Assembly (NCBI RefSeq): GCF_001277175.1
Contig: NZ_CP012257.1
Span: 186,001-250,000, forward strand
DNA: 64,000 nt
From: Cronobacter universalis NCTC 9529
GTDB lineage: Bacteria > Pseudomonadota > Gammaproteobacteria > Enterobacterales > Enterobacteriaceae
Direction of reading: 5' to 3'
Shown here: piece after piece, positions 1-9,653 of the stretch
Layout: each line of letters opens with the position of its first letter
Position numbering within the stretch: position 1 is the stretch's first letter
Notes under the pieces: generated by a model
What the model was told of the DNA's origin: nothing
Seen by the model: the letters and a program-made list of their open reading frames with translations, nothing else
Databases searched by the model: none
Translations under genes and position numbers: made by a program

Positions 1-9
1 AGTAATCAT

Positions 10-31
10 AAATGGGGCGCAAGCCCCATTT
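10..31. terminator. Hairpin downstream of yifB
   Basis: A perfect 9-bp stem, AAATGGGGC paired with GCCCCATTT, encloses a GCAA tetraloop. It lies just past the 3' end of yifB, which is on the minus strand. The T-runs on both sides are short, so it may act as a modest bidirectional terminator between yifB and a convergent gene to the left (yifE in E. coli order). The stem is seen directly; the terminator role is inferred. Confidence 0.55.
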
Positions 32-83
32 GTCTTATGTATCGCCCGCTGGCGGCTTATATACCTGGATAATGTTATTCCCG

Positions 84-1604
84 TTATGCCATAAGTTTTT
101 GCAAGTGCGCCAGCATCCTGTCTATTGCGCGATAACTCAGCGCTTCCTGCAAATGTTCACGACCAATCCTTTCCTTCTGTTCGCTATCTGCGATAGTGCG
201 CGCTACTTTAAGTAAACGCTGCCAGGCGCGAATGGATAGTCCCAGTTTAATTAACGCCGCTTCAAGCCACTGCGCATCTGTCGGGCTAAGTACGCAGAAC
301 TGGCGTATCTCCCGATTATCCAGCATGGCGTTGAGCTTCCCTTGCCGTGCAAATTGACATTCACGGCTTTGAAGTACCCGTTCTCGTACTTGTGAGCTGC
401 TTTCGCCTGCCTGTCCCGCCTGACTAAGCATACCTGGCGGAGGAAGAGGAATTTCGATTGAGATATCAAACCTGTCGAGAAAGGGGCCTGAAAGACGACC
501 GAGATAACGTAGCGTTTGTTCTGGCGAGCAGCGGTTATGATTCCCTTTGTAGTGTCCTGTCGGGCTGGGGTTCATGGCGGCGATAAGCTGAAAGCGCGCC
601 GGATAGGTTAATTTCGCCCGCGTCCGTGAAAGATGAATTTGCCCGGATTCGATGGGTTCGCGTAATGCATCCAGCACCCGCCGCTCAAACTCAGGTAATT
701 CATCAAGGAAAAGCACGCCATTATGAGCCAGTGAAATCTCGCCCGGCGCAGGTATTGCTCCTCCACCCACCATGGCATTCAGCGATGCGCTATGGTGAGG
801 GGCTCTGAATGGCCGCTGACGCCACTGATGATTCAATGCGACGGGATTGACCAGACTCAGTATTGCGGCGCTCTCCAGCGCCTCCTGGTCGCTCAGAGGC
901 GGAAGTAACCCATTGAGTCTGCTGGCGAGCATCGTTTTTCCCGTGCCGGGCGGCCCTATAAACAGCAAGTTATGGCCGCCTGCTGCCGTTAACTCCAGTG
1001 CGCGCTTTCCCTGCGGTTGCCCGATAACGTCGTTCAGGTCTCCCGCTGGCGCTCTGAATTCAAAGCCGGATGGCTGAGCAGGTTCCAGCGTGGTTTTCCC
1101 TTCAAGAAAAGCACAGACCTCCTGTAAATGATGAGCGACAAGACAACCCTCTTTGTTAATGAGCCCAACTTCTTGCGCATTGTCATGCGCGACGATAATT
1201 TTCCTTTTACACCCAAGCGCCTCCATAGCGGCTGAAATAGCGCCGGGTACGCCTCTTAACGCGCCTGTAAGCGCAAGCTCTCCTACAAATTCATATTCAC
1301 CAAGATGCGATGCGTGCAGCTGCTCAGAAGCAGCGAGAAGCGCTATCGCAATTGGCAAATCATAGCGTCCTCCTTCTTTTGGCAGATCGGCAGGGGCAAG
1401 ATTAATAGTGATCTTTTTCGCCGGAAAATCATAACCACTATTGATGATCGCGCTACGTACCCGATCCCGGGATTCTTTAACGGTTGTTTCCGGCAGGCCG
1501 ACAATCGTCAGGCCTGGCAGCCCTGCGCTGATATGAACCTCGACCGTCACGAGAGGTGCTTTAACCCCAAGCGCAGCGCGAGTATGGATAACTGATAGCG
1601 ACAT
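84..1604 (-). CDS. yifB: YifB/ComM family Mg-chelatase-like AAA+ ATPase
   Basis: This 506-residue protein has the ComM/YifB layout: an N-terminal Lon-S5-like domain beginning MSLSVIHTRAALGVKAPLV, a Mg-chelatase-type AAA+ core with Walker A GPPGTGKT near residue 217 and a Walker B-like FLDELPEF, and a C-terminal Mg-chelatase domain. Family members are hexameric helicases that promote branch migration during integration of incoming DNA in naturally transformable bacteria; in enterobacteria the role is less clear. Length equals the E. coli protein. It is divergent from the ilv operon, as in E. coli, and separated from ilvL by about 350 bp. Confidence 0.95.
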   Translation of the reverse strand: MSLSVIHTRAALGVKAPLVTVEVHISAGLPGLTIVGLPETTVKESRDRVRSAIINSGYDFPAKKITINLAPADLPKEGGRYDLPIAIALLAASEQLHASHLGEYEFVGELALTGALRGVPGAISAAMEALGCKRKIIVAHDNAQEVGLINKEGCLVAHHLQEVCAFLEGKTTLEPAQPSGFEFRAPAGDLNDVIGQPQGKRALELTAAGGHNLLFIGPPGTGKTMLASRLNGLLPPLSDQEALESAAILSLVNPVALNHQWRQRPFRAPHHSASLNAMVGGGAIPAPGEISLAHNGVLFLDELPEFERRVLDALREPIESGQIHLSRTRAKLTYPARFQLIAAMNPSPTGHYKGNHNRCSPEQTLRYLGRLSGPFLDRFDISIEIPLPPPGMLSQAGQAGESSSQVRERVLQSRECQFARQGKLNAMLDNREIRQFCVLSPTDAQWLEAALIKLGLSIRAWQRLLKVARTIADSEQKERIGREHLQEALSYRAIDRMLAHLQKLMA

Positions 1605-1885
1605 AACCCCTCCTCAGGCGTGAAGCATCGCCAGAATAAAGAGGTTTATCGAGGTGAAATACGCGCTTATTCGATACATATAGCGATCTTTTTCTGCAAG
1701 ATATTGCATATTTAAAATTTGCCCGAGATGTCTCGCAAAAGCGTAATAAGTTTTCAGAAGAGCATTGCGCCGGCAGGCGCGATCGCTAAAAATCCTGAAA
1801 AAATTTCAGTTAACGCTACTGGTTGATTACGTTGGGTTTTAATAGATTTGCTGAATGTATTGCAGTGCTGCGTCATAAATATTTC
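1605..1885. other. yifB-ilvL intergenic region
   Basis: An AT-rich gap of about 280 bp upstream of the ilv promoter and of divergent yifB. No gene is seen. In E. coli the corresponding DNA carries an IHF-responsive upstream activating region for ilvGMEDA; the AT-rich runs around 1660-1720 and 1840-1890 would fit, but no site was assigned. Confidence 0.4.
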
Positions 1886-1914
1886 TTGTCACAGCTTTGT
1901 TCTCTGTGATAACT
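1886..1914 (+). promoter_or_regulatory. Candidate ilvLXGMEDA promoter
   Basis: TTGTCA (1886-1891) and ATAACT (1909-1914) are separated by 17 bp, placing a start near 1921. A transcript from there to the attenuator T-run at 2108 would be close to 187 nt, the size expected for the enterobacterial ilv leader RNA. The boxes are seen; promoter activity is inferred. Confidence 0.55.
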
Positions 1915-1954
1915 CTTAGGTATTCCTTCGAATATGACGTAAGTACATACAGAA

Positions 1955-2053
1955 ATGACAACCCTTCTACTAGTGATTAGCCTGGTCGTGATTAGCGTGG
2001 TGGTGATTATTAACCCACCGTGCGGGGCTGCACTCGGAAGAAGAAAGGCTTAG
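1955..2053 (+). CDS. ilvL: ilv operon leader peptide IlvL
   Basis: A 32-codon ORF beginning MTTLLLVISLVVISVVVII and ending GAALGRRKA. Eighteen of its first nineteen codons after the start region are dominated by Leu, Val and Ile, the amino acids made by the operon, which is the signature of ribosome-mediated attenuation. When charged Leu, Val and Ile tRNAs are scarce the ribosome stalls here and the downstream terminator does not form. Too short for usual gene callers. The downstream GC-rich hairpin with T-run at 2074-2108 completes the attenuator. Confidence 0.95.
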   Translation: MTTLLLVISLVVISVVVIINPPCGAALGRRKA

Positions 2054-2073
2054 AAATCAAGCCTGAATCGTCG

Positions 2074-2108
2074 AAAACCCCCGCACCGAAAGGTCCGGGG
2101 GTTTTTTT
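2074..2108 (+). terminator. ilv attenuator terminator
   Basis: CCCCCGCACC pairs with GGTCCGGGGG (one mismatch) around a GAAA loop and is followed by seven Ts. It sits 20 nt after the ilvL stop and before ilvX, exactly where the ilv attenuator is found in enterobacteria. Confidence 0.95.
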
Positions 2109-2138
2109 ATGACCTAAAACTTAAGCGAGGAACAGAGA

Positions 2139-2189
2139 ATGAGTAGCAGCATAAAATTCTGTTGTCCGCATTGTAAGGCGGGGAACTAA
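2139..2189 (+). CDS. ilvX: Small peptide IlvX
   Basis: A 16-residue [19 protein letters not shown], preceded by AGCGAGGAACAG and ending two bases before the ilvG start. E. coli IlvX is also 16 residues and, as I recall it, keeps the same skeleton (xSxxKFC...GN). Its function is unknown; close coupling to ilvG suggests translational coupling. The CCPHC cluster here resembles a half zinc-knuckle and differs from the E. coli peptide. Confidence 0.8.
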   Translation: MSSSIKFCCPHCKAGN

Positions 2190-2191
2190 CT

Positions 2192-3838
2192 ATGAATGGT
2201 GCACAGTGGGTGGTACATGCTTTGCGAGCTCAGGGAGTGGATACCGTATTTGGCTATCCGGGCGGGGCGATAATGCCGGTTTATGATGCGTTATACGACG
2301 GCGGCGTGGAACACCTACTGTGTCGGCATGAGCAGGGCGCAGCAATGGCGGCCATCGGCTATGCACGCGCTACCGGTAAAACCGGCGTATGTATCGCTAC
2401 CTCCGGGCCAGGCGCTACCAATCTGATCACGGGCCTTGCGGATGCGCTGCTGGATTCGGTTCCCGTTGTGGCAATCACCGGGCAGGTCGCGGCGCCGCTT
2501 ATCGGTACCGATGCCTTTCAGGAAGTCGACGTACTCGGTCTGTCGCTTGCCTGTACCAAACACAGCTTTCTCGTAGAGTCGCTGGACGAGCTGCCGGAAA
2601 TCATGGCGCATGCTTTTCATCTGGCGAGCTCGGGTCGTCCTGGGCCGGTACTGATCGATATTCCTAAAGACATTCAACTGGCCAGTGGGGAGCTTGAGCC
2701 ATGGCTTTCCAGTGTCGAGGATACGTTTGTTATCCCTCAGGCGGAGCTGGAACAGGCGCGTACCTTACTGAGCCAGGCTGAAAAACCTATGCTCTATGTC
2801 GGCGGTGGCGTCGGCATGGCGCAGGCGGTGCCGGCGCTGCGCGAATTTATGGCGCAAACGCAGATCCCTTGCGCGGTCACGCTGAAAGGGCTTGGCGCTG
2901 TGGAAGCGAGCTATCCGTGGTATGTCGGCATGCTGGGTATGCACGGCACTAAAGCCGCGAACCTGGCGGTGCAGGAGTGCGATTTGCTGATAGCGGTTGG
3001 CGCGCGCTTTGACGATCGCGTCACCGGTAAGCTCAATACTTTTGCTCCCCACGCCAAAGTTATCCATATGGATATCGATCCGGCTGAACTGAACAAGCTG
3101 CGTCAGGCGCATGTAGGGCTGCAGGGCGATCTCAATGCTTTATTACCCGCGCTGCAACGTCCGATGACGATCGACGCCTGGCGTGAGCGCGTCGCGGCGC
3201 TGCGAAGTGAACATGACTGGCGTTACGATCATCCCGGCGAAGGCATTTTTGCACCGTTGTTATTAAAGCAGCTCTCTGACCGCAAACCGGCAAACAGCGT
3301 TGTGACCACCGATGTAGGCCAGCATCAGATGTGGGCGGCGCAGCACATGCGCTTTAGCCGCCCGGAAAATTTCATCACCTCAAGTGGTCTCGGCACGATG
3401 GGGTTTGGACTGCCCGCGGCGGTAGGTGCACAAGTGGCGCGCCCTGACGATACCGTTATCTGCGTGACGGGCGACGGCTCCTTCATGATGAACATTCAGG
3501 AGCTGGGTACCGTGAAGCGTAAGCAATTGCCCCTGAAGATTGTTCTGCTGGATAACCAGCGCCTTGGAATGGTGCGCCAGTGGCAGCAGCTTTTCTTCTC
3601 AGAGCGTTATAGCGAGACGAATCTGTCTGATAACCCTGATTTTCTGACGCTGGCCAGCGCCTTTGGCATTGCCGGTCAGCGCATCACCCGTAAAGACCAG
3701 GTGGAAGCCGCGCTGGAGGCTATGTTCAACAGCGAAGGTCCTTATCTGCTGCACGTTTCAATCGATGAAGCTGAAAACGTCTGGCCTCTGGTGCCTCCTG
3801 GCGCCAGCAACTCACAAATGCTGGAGAAAATATCATGA
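2192..3838 (+). CDS. ilvG: Acetolactate synthase II large subunit, intact
   Basis: A 548-residue ThDP enzyme that condenses two pyruvates to acetolactate, or pyruvate with 2-ketobutyrate to acetohydroxybutyrate, the first common step of valine, leucine and isoleucine synthesis. The ThDP-activating Glu is E47 in CRHEQGA and the ThDP/Mg motif is GDGSFMMN near residue 428. The frame is uninterrupted, unlike E. coli K-12 where ilvG carries a frameshift, so a valine-resistant isozyme II should be made. It overlaps ilvM by 4 nt, consistent with 1:1 synthesis of the two subunits. Confidence 0.98.
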   Translation: MNGAQWVVHALRAQGVDTVFGYPGGAIMPVYDALYDGGVEHLLCRHEQGAAMAAIGYARATGKTGVCIATSGPGATNLITGLADALLDSVPVVAITGQVAAPLIGTDAFQEVDVLGLSLACTKHSFLVESLDELPEIMAHAFHLASSGRPGPVLIDIPKDIQLASGELEPWLSSVEDTFVIPQAELEQARTLLSQAEKPMLYVGGGVGMAQAVPALREFMAQTQIPCAVTLKGLGAVEASYPWYVGMLGMHGTKAANLAVQECDLLIAVGARFDDRVTGKLNTFAPHAKVIHMDIDPAELNKLRQAHVGLQGDLNALLPALQRPMTIDAWRERVAALRSEHDWRYDHPGEGIFAPLLLKQLSDRKPANSVVTTDVGQHQMWAAQHMRFSRPENFITSSGLGTMGFGLPAAVGAQVARPDDTVICVTGDGSFMMNIQELGTVKRKQLPLKIVLLDNQRLGMVRQWQQLFFSERYSETNLSDNPDFLTLASAFGIAGQRITRKDQVEAALEAMFNSEGPYLLHVSIDEAENVWPLVPPGASNSQMLEKIS

Positions 3839-4092
3839 TGCAACATCAACTCGCCGTACAGGCTCGCTTTCGACCGGAAACCCTGGAACGTGTGCTGCGC
3901 GTGGTGCGTCACCGTGGCTTTCAAATTTGCGCCATGAATATGGCGGCTGGCGCTAATGCGGAAAATATAAATATTGAGCTGACCGTTGCCAGCCCTCGTC
4001 CAGTCGAATTACTGTTTAGTCAGCTAAGCAAACTGGTCGATGTCGCGTGCGTCGAAATCCAGCAACCCACATCACAACAAATCCGCGCCTGA
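3835..4092 (+). CDS. ilvM: Acetolactate synthase II small (regulatory) subunit
   Basis: An 85-residue ACT-type subunit, [12 protein letters not shown] through SQQIRA, nearly superimposable on E. coli IlvM. It binds and stabilises IlvG. Its start lies within the ilvG stop (ATGA), so translation is probably coupled. Isozyme II is known for weak valine feedback inhibition. Confidence 0.96.
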   Translation: MMQHQLAVQARFRPETLERVLRVVRHRGFQICAMNMAAGANAENINIELTVASPRPVELLFSQLSKLVDVACVEIQQPTSQQIRA

Positions 4093-4112
4093 GCGCAAAA
4101 GGAAGAAGAAAA

Positions 4113-5042
4113 ATGACGACGAAAAAAGCTGATTACATTTGGTTCAACGGCGAAATGGTTCCCTGGGGCGAGGCGAAAGTTCACGTCATGTCCCATGCGT
4201 TGCACTATGGTACATCAGTCTTTGAAGGGATCCGCTGTTACGATTCGCATAAAGGGCCGGTCGTGTTCCGCCATCGTGAACATATGCAGCGCCTGCGTGA
4301 TTCCGCCAAAATTTATCGCTTCCCGGTTAGCCAGTCTGTTGATGAGTTAATGGAAGCCTGTCGCCAGGTCATTCGTGAAAACAAACTCACCAGCGCGTAC
4401 ATCCGTCCGCTGGTGTTCGTGGGCGATGTCGGTATGGGTGTTAACCCGCCTGAGGGCTACAAGACGGACGTCATTATCGCCGCGTTCCCGTGGGGCGCGT
4501 ATCTGGGTGCGGAAGCGCTGGATCAGGGGATCGACGCGATGGTCTCTTCATGGAATCGCGCGGCGCCAAACACCATTCCTACCGCCGCCAAAGCAGGCGG
4601 TAACTACCTTTCCTCTCTTTTGGTCGGCAGTGAAGCGCGTCGTCACGGTTACCAGGAAGGCATCGCGCTGGATGTTCACGGTTATATCTCTGAAGGCGCG
4701 GGCGAAAACCTGTTTGAAGTTAAAGATGGCGTCATCTATACCCCGCCGTTTACCTCTTCCGCGCTGCCTGGCATCACCCGTGACGCCATCATCAAGCTTG
4801 CCAAAGATATGGGCATTGAAGTCCGTGAGCAGGTGCTCTCCCGTGAATCCCTGTACCTGGCCGATGAAGTGTTTATGTCCGGCACTGCGGCGGAAATCAC
4901 GCCGGTGCGTAGCGTAGATGGCATTCAGGTAGGCGAAGGCCGCTGTGGCCCGGTCACCAAACGCGTTCAGCAGGCATTCTTTGGCCTGTTCACCGGTGAG
5001 ACCGAAGATAAATGGGGCTGGCTGGACCAGGTTAACCCGTAA
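4113..5042 (+). CDS. ilvE: Branched-chain amino acid aminotransferase
   Basis: A 309-residue class IV PLP aminotransferase that makes Val, Leu and Ile from their 2-keto acids with glutamate. The PLP-binding lysine is K160 in [11 protein letters not shown]. The ATG at 4113 follows a strong GGAAGAAG ribosome site and gives the usual E. coli length; the reading frame extends 22 codons further upstream into ilvM but that extension has no support. Third structural gene of ilvGMEDA. Confidence 0.98.
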   Translation: MTTKKADYIWFNGEMVPWGEAKVHVMSHALHYGTSVFEGIRCYDSHKGPVVFRHREHMQRLRDSAKIYRFPVSQSVDELMEACRQVIRENKLTSAYIRPLVFVGDVGMGVNPPEGYKTDVIIAAFPWGAYLGAEALDQGIDAMVSSWNRAAPNTIPTAAKAGGNYLSSLLVGSEARRHGYQEGIALDVHGYISEGAGENLFEVKDGVIYTPPFTSSALPGITRDAIIKLAKDMGIEVREQVLSRESLYLADEVFMSGTAAEITPVRSVDGIQVGEGRCGPVTKRVQQAFFGLFTGETEDKWGWLDQVNP

Positions 5043-5060
5043 GCACAATAACACCTGCAC

Positions 5061-5078
5061 GGGCGGCATCAGCCGCCC
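5061..5078 (+). other. ilvE-ilvD intercistronic hairpin
   Basis: GGGCGGC and GCCGCCC form a perfect 7-bp stem with an ATCA loop in the 64-bp gap between ilvE and ilvD, followed by CTTTTG rather than a long T-run. It may stabilise the upstream mRNA or cause partial termination; the stem is visible, the role inferred. Confidence 0.5.
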
Positions 5079-5106
5079 GGCTTTTGTAGAGACTGGAGTG
5101 AAAAGC

Positions 5107-6957
5107 ATGCCTAAGTACCGTTCTGCCACCACCACGCACGGCCGCAATATGGCGGGTGCCCGCGCCTTATGGCGCGCCACGGGAATGACCGATGCCGATT
5201 TCGGCAAGCCAATTATCGCGGTTGTGAACTCCTTTACTCAGTTTGTGCCGGGCCATGTGCATCTGCGCGATCTGGGAAAACTGGTTGCGGAGCAAATCGA
5301 GGCGGCTGGCGGCGTGGCGAAAGAGTTCAACACCATCGCGGTGGATGACGGCATCGCTATGGGACACGGCGGCATGCTCTATTCACTGCCGTCCCGCGAG
5401 CTTATTGCCGACTCTGTCGAGTATATGGTGAACGCCCACTGTGCGGACGCTATGGTTTGTATCTCCAACTGCGACAAAATCACCCCCGGGATGCTGATGG
5501 CCTCCCTGCGTCTGAACATTCCGGTGATTTTCGTCTCCGGCGGTCCGATGGAAGCCGGTAAAACCAAACTTTCCGACCAGATAATCAAACTTGATCTGGT
5601 CGATGCGATGATTCAGGGGGCGAACCCGCATGTCAGCGACGAGCAGAGCGACCAGGTAGAACGTTCCGCCTGCCCGACCTGCGGCTCCTGCTCCGGCATG
5701 TTCACCGCCAACTCCATGAACTGTCTGACCGAGGCGCTGGGCCTGTCGCAGCCGGGCAACGGCTCGCTGCTGGCGACCCATGCCGATCGTAAAGATCTCT
5801 TCATCAATGCGGGCAAACGCATCGTTTCGCTCACCAAACGTTATTACGAGCAGGACGACGCCAGCGTATTGCCGCGCAATATCGCGAGCAAAGCGGCGTT
5901 TGAAAACGCCATGACGCTCGACATCGCGATGGGCGGCTCCACCAACACTGTCCTGCATCTGCTGGCCGCGGCCCAGGAAGCGGAAATCGACTTTACGATG
6001 AGCGATATCGACCGTCTCTCCCGCAAAGTACCGCAGCTGTGCAAAGTGGCGCCCAGCACCCAGAAATACCATATGGAAGATGTTCACCGCGCGGGCGGGG
6101 TCATCGGCATTCTCGGGGAACTGGATCGCGCCGGTCTTCTGAACCGCGAGGTGAATAACGTGCTGGGGCTGACGCTGCCGCAGACGCTTGAACAGTACGA
6201 CGTCATGCTCACCCAGGATAGCGCGGTGAAAGAGATGTACCGCGCAGGTCCGGCGGGCATTCGCACCACGCAGGCGTTTTCGCAATCCTGCCGCTGGGAT
6301 TCGCTGGATGACGATCGTCAGGAGGGCTGCATCCGCTCGCTGGAACATGCCTACAGCCAGGATGGCGGCCTTGCGGTGCTGTATGGCAACTTCGCAGAAA
6401 ACGGCTGCATAGTGAAAACGGCGGGCGTTGATGAAGATAGTCTGGTGTTCCGCGGCCCGGCGAAAGTCTATGAAAGCCAGGACGACGCGGTTGAAGCGAT
6501 CCTTGGCGGTAAGGTCGTCGCGGGCGATGTGGTGGTGATCCGCTACGAAGGGCCGAAAGGCGGTCCGGGTATGCAGGAGATGCTCTATCCGACCAGCTTC
6601 CTGAAATCAATGGGCCTCGGTAAAGCCTGCGCGCTTATTACTGATGGTCGTTTCTCGGGCGGCACGTCCGGGCTTTCCATCGGCCACGTCTCTCCGGAAG
6701 CCGCCAGCGGGGGCAACATCGCGCTTATCGAAGATGGCGATATGATAGCGATTGATATCCCCAACCGCGGTATCCAGCTTGAAGTCAGCGACCAGCAGCT
6801 TGCGGCGCGCCGTGAAGCGCAGGAAGCGCGCGGTGCTGACGCCTGGACGCCGCGTAACCGCGAGCGTCAGGTTTCCTTCGCGTTGCGCGCTTACGCAAGC
6901 CTCGCCACCAGCGCCGATAAAGGCGCCGTGCGCGATAAATCGAAGCTGGGAGGCTGA
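5107..6957 (+). CDS. ilvD: Dihydroxy-acid dehydratase
   Basis: A 616-residue iron-sulfur enzyme that dehydrates 2,3-dihydroxy acids to the 2-keto acids of valine and isoleucine. Cluster-ligand motifs CISNCDK and CPTCGSCSG are present, as is the IlvD/Edd-type [12 protein letters not shown] near the C-terminus. The ATG at 5107, giving [15 protein letters not shown], matches the known start; 54 upstream in-frame codons overlap ilvE and are not coding. Two bases separate its stop from ilvA. Confidence 0.98.
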   Translation: MPKYRSATTTHGRNMAGARALWRATGMTDADFGKPIIAVVNSFTQFVPGHVHLRDLGKLVAEQIEAAGGVAKEFNTIAVDDGIAMGHGGMLYSLPSRELIADSVEYMVNAHCADAMVCISNCDKITPGMLMASLRLNIPVIFVSGGPMEAGKTKLSDQIIKLDLVDAMIQGANPHVSDEQSDQVERSACPTCGSCSGMFTANSMNCLTEALGLSQPGNGSLLATHADRKDLFINAGKRIVSLTKRYYEQDDASVLPRNIASKAAFENAMTLDIAMGGSTNTVLHLLAAAQEAEIDFTMSDIDRLSRKVPQLCKVAPSTQKYHMEDVHRAGGVIGILGELDRAGLLNREVNNVLGLTLPQTLEQYDVMLTQDSAVKEMYRAGPAGIRTTQAFSQSCRWDSLDDDRQEGCIRSLEHAYSQDGGLAVLYGNFAENGCIVKTAGVDEDSLVFRGPAKVYESQDDAVEAILGGKVVAGDVVVIRYEGPKGGPGMQEMLYPTSFLKSMGLGKACALITDGRFSGGTSGLSIGHVSPEAASGGNIALIEDGDMIAIDIPNRGIQLEVSDQQLAARREAQEARGADAWTPRNRERQVSFALRAYASLATSADKGAVRDKSKLGG

Positions 6958-6959
6958 TC

Positions 6960-8501
6960 ATGGCCGAATCGCAACCGCTTTCCGCCGCCCCCTGCGGGGC
7001 GGAATATCTGCGCGCCGTGCTGCGCTCTCCGGTCTATGAAGTGGCGCAGGTTACGCCGCTGCAAAAGATGGAGAAGCTGTCGGCACGGCTTAATAACGTG
7101 GTGCTGGTGAAGCGCGAAGACCGCCAGCCGGTACACAGCTTTAAGCTGCGCGGCGCTTACGCCATGATGGCGAATCTCAATGACGAGCAGAAAGCGCGTG
7201 GCGTGATTACCGCTTCTGCGGGCAATCATGCGCAGGGCGTGGCGCTTTCGGCATCCCGTCTGGGCATTAAATCGCTTATCGTTATGCCGGTCACCACGGC
7301 GGATATCAAAGTGGATGCGGTACGCGGTTTCGGCGGCGAAGTGCTGCTGCATGGCGCGAATTTCGACGAGGCGAAAGCCCATGCGATTTCGCTCTCTCAG
7401 CAGGGTTTTACTTACGTGCCGCCGTTCGATCATCCCGCCGTTATCGCCGGGCAGGGAACGCTGGCGCTGGAGCTGCTTCAGCAGGACGCGCATATCGATC
7501 GCGTATTTGTACCGGTCGGCGGCGGCGGTCTGGCTGCAGGCGTCGCGGTGTTGATCAAACAGCTGATGCCGCAGATCAAAGTGATCGCTGTCGAAGCTGC
7601 CGATTCCGCCTGCCTGAAAGCGGCGCTTGAGGCCGGGCACCCGGTCGATTTACCGCGCGTCGGTCTGTTTGCGGAAGGCGTGGCGGTAAAACGTATCGGT
7701 GATGAGACGTTCCGTGTTTGTCAGGAGTATCTCGACGACATCATCACTGTAGACAGCGATGCAATCTGCGCGGCAATGAAAGATCTGTTTGAAGATGTCC
7801 GCGCGGTGGCGGAGCCTTCCGGCGCGCTGGCGCTGGCGGGCATGAAAAAGTACGTCGCGCAGCATGATATTCGCGGCGAGCGTCTGGCCCATGTGCTCTC
7901 TGGCGCCAACGTGAACTTCCACGGGCTGCGCTATGTCTCTGAACGCTGCGAACTCGGCGAACAGCGCGAGGCGCTGCTGGCGGTGACGATCCCGGAAGAG
8001 AAAGGCAGCTTCCTGAAATTCTGCCAGTTGCTGGGCGGACGCGCGGTCACGGAGTTTAACTACCGCTTCGCCGATGCCAAAGACGCCTGCATTTTCGTCG
8101 GCGTGCGGATCAGCCGCGGGCTTGAAGAGCGGCATGAGATCATCGCGCAGTTAACGGGCGACGGCTATGGCGTGGTGGATCTCTCCGACGACGAGATGGC
8201 GAAGCTGCATGTGCGCTACATGGTCGGCGGGCGCCCTTCGCGGCCGCTGCGCGAGCGGCTGTACAGCTTTGAATTCCCGGAGGCGCCGGGCGCGCTGCTG
8301 CGTTTTCTGCACACGCTCGGCACGCACTGGAACATTTCGCTGTTCCATTACCGCAGCCATGGCACCGACTACGGGCGCGTGCTGGCGGCCTTTGAACTCA
8401 GCGAACATGAGCCGGATTTCGAAACCCGGCTTAATGAGCTTGGTTACGAGTGCCATGATGAAACCGGCAACCCGGCGTTTCGATTCTTTCTCGCGGGTTA
8501 A
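6960..8501 (+). CDS. ilvA: Threonine deaminase (biosynthetic)
   Basis: A 513-residue PLP enzyme converting threonine to 2-ketobutyrate, the committed step to isoleucine. The PLP lysine is K62 in HSFKLRGAY and the glycine loop is VGGGGLAAG. Two C-terminal ACT-like regulatory domains (about residues 335-510) bind isoleucine and valine. Last gene of ilvGMEDA; its TAA overlaps the TAA of convergent ilvY in a TTAA palindrome (4-nt overlap). Confidence 0.98.
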   Translation: MAESQPLSAAPCGAEYLRAVLRSPVYEVAQVTPLQKMEKLSARLNNVVLVKREDRQPVHSFKLRGAYAMMANLNDEQKARGVITASAGNHAQGVALSASRLGIKSLIVMPVTTADIKVDAVRGFGGEVLLHGANFDEAKAHAISLSQQGFTYVPPFDHPAVIAGQGTLALELLQQDAHIDRVFVPVGGGGLAAGVAVLIKQLMPQIKVIAVEAADSACLKAALEAGHPVDLPRVGLFAEGVAVKRIGDETFRVCQEYLDDIITVDSDAICAAMKDLFEDVRAVAEPSGALALAGMKKYVAQHDIRGERLAHVLSGANVNFHGLRYVSERCELGEQREALLAVTIPEEKGSFLKFCQLLGGRAVTEFNYRFADAKDACIFVGVRISRGLEERHEIIAQLTGDGYGVVDLSDDEMAKLHVRYMVGGRPSRPLRERLYSFEFPEAPGALLRFLHTLGTHWNISLFHYRSHGTDYGRVLAAFELSEHEPDFETRLNELGYECHDETGNPAFRFFLAG

Positions 8502-9391
8502 CGGTAGCCCGGCAGGAGTTTCCAGAAGGCTTCAACAAGCGGCTCATGCAGCCGCTTTTTTTGTGCGCACACGCCAAGCTCGAACGGCGTCTTTTCATCG
8601 CTGCGCTCAAGGATCAGCACGCGGTTGCGCACCGGCTCAGGGCTATTTTCCAGCACGACTTCCGGTATCAGCGCCACGCCGCAGCCCAGCGCCACCATTG
8701 ACACCATCGCTTCATGTCCGGCGACGGTCGCGTAAATAAACGGATTACTGATTTTATGACGGCGAAACCACAGCTCAATGCGCCGCCGTACCGGGCCCTG
8801 ATCCGGCATGATAAACGGCACTTTCGTCCAGTCCGGCTCTGGTATGGAAACCTGCGCGCGCACCGGGCAAGGGAGCGCTGGGGCTATCAGCACCACGCTC
8901 AGGTTTTCCAGCATCGAGAATGCGACCGCGGCGGGCAGGGCTTCCGGCTTACCAGCGATAGCGATATCGGCCTCGCCGGAATTGACCTTTTCCACGGCGT
9001 CAGCCGCATCGCCGGTAGTCAGCTTAATCTCTACCGAAGGGTGTTCGGCGCGAAAGCGATCGAGGATCGGCGGCAGATGGCTGTACGCGGCCGTCACCGA
9101 GCAAAACAGATGCAGCTCGCCTGAGAGCGTCGGCCCCTGCTGGTCGATCGTGTGGCGCAACTGCTGGTATTGCAGCAGCGTCTGTTGCGCGAACTGGCGC
9201 AGCGCTTCGCCCGCTTCGGTCAGCGTGACGGCGCGGTTATCGCGAATAAACAGCGGCTGGGCCAGATCCTCCTCCAGCCGCTGGATCTGGCGTGACAGCG
9301 TCGAAGGACTGACGTGCATGGCCCGCGCGCTGCGGCCAAAATGGCGGCTTTCCGCCAGATGCAGGAACATTTTCAGATCGCGTAGATCCAC
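8498..9391 (-). CDS. ilvY: LysR-type activator of ilvC
   Basis: A 297-residue LysR-family regulator with an N-terminal winged helix (MDLRDLKMFLHLAESRHFGR) and an effector domain that in E. coli senses the IlvC substrates acetolactate and acetohydroxybutyrate. Divergent from ilvC with a 262-bp shared control region, the classical LysR arrangement, so it should repress itself and activate ilvC. Confidence 0.97.
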   Translation of the reverse strand: MDLRDLKMFLHLAESRHFGRSARAMHVSPSTLSRQIQRLEEDLAQPLFIRDNRAVTLTEAGEALRQFAQQTLLQYQQLRHTIDQQGPTLSGELHLFCSVTAAYSHLPPILDRFRAEHPSVEIKLTTGDAADAVEKVNSGEADIAIAGKPEALPAAVAFSMLENLSVVLIAPALPCPVRAQVSIPEPDWTKVPFIMPDQGPVRRRIELWFRRHKISNPFIYATVAGHEAMVSMVALGCGVALIPEVVLENSPEPVRNRVLILERSDEKTPFELGVCAQKKRLHEPLVEAFWKLLPGYR

Positions 9392-9413
9392 AGAGGCGAC
9401 TCCCTGAGATGGC

Positions 9414-9480
9414 GTTGCGGAAAACGCAACGTGATGTTGTCAATATATCAATTTCCGCAACGAATTTCCTGTCATATAGT
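9414..9480 (+). promoter_or_regulatory. ilvY/ilvC control region: IlvY-type operators and ilvC promoter
   Basis: GTTGCGGAAA (9414-9423) has its inverted copy TTTCCGCAAC at 9452-9461, and GTTGCG also pairs with CGCAAC at 9425-9430. A candidate ilvC promoter, TTTCCG (9452-9457), 17 bp and TATAGT (9475-9480), overlaps the distal arm, so a bound regulator would touch the -35 box. The repeats are seen; assignment to IlvY follows from gene context. Confidence 0.65.
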
Positions 9481-9492
9481 GGTCTTAACCGG

Positions 9493-9584
9493 TTTCAGGT
9501 TACCGGTGTGGCGGCTTTCTCTGACCGGGCTCGCAACCCTGGGGCGCAGGACTCGCGAAAACGCCGTCTTCCTGTAACCTGAAA
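9493..9584 (+). other. Long inverted repeat in the ilvC 5' leader
   Basis: TTTCAGGTTAC (9493-9503) and GTAACCTGAAA (9574-9584) form a perfect 11-bp helix closing a 70-nt GC-rich domain, wholly inside the presumed ilvC leader. The last 70 nt before the ilvC ATG are not in the structure. It could be an RNA stability element or a regulatory leader; no known family is assigned. Confidence 0.55.
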
Positions 9585-9653
9585 TCTGTACCGTCGCTTT
9601 TGACGACGCATTAAACCGAACAATAAGACAATACAACATCACGAGGTATCACC

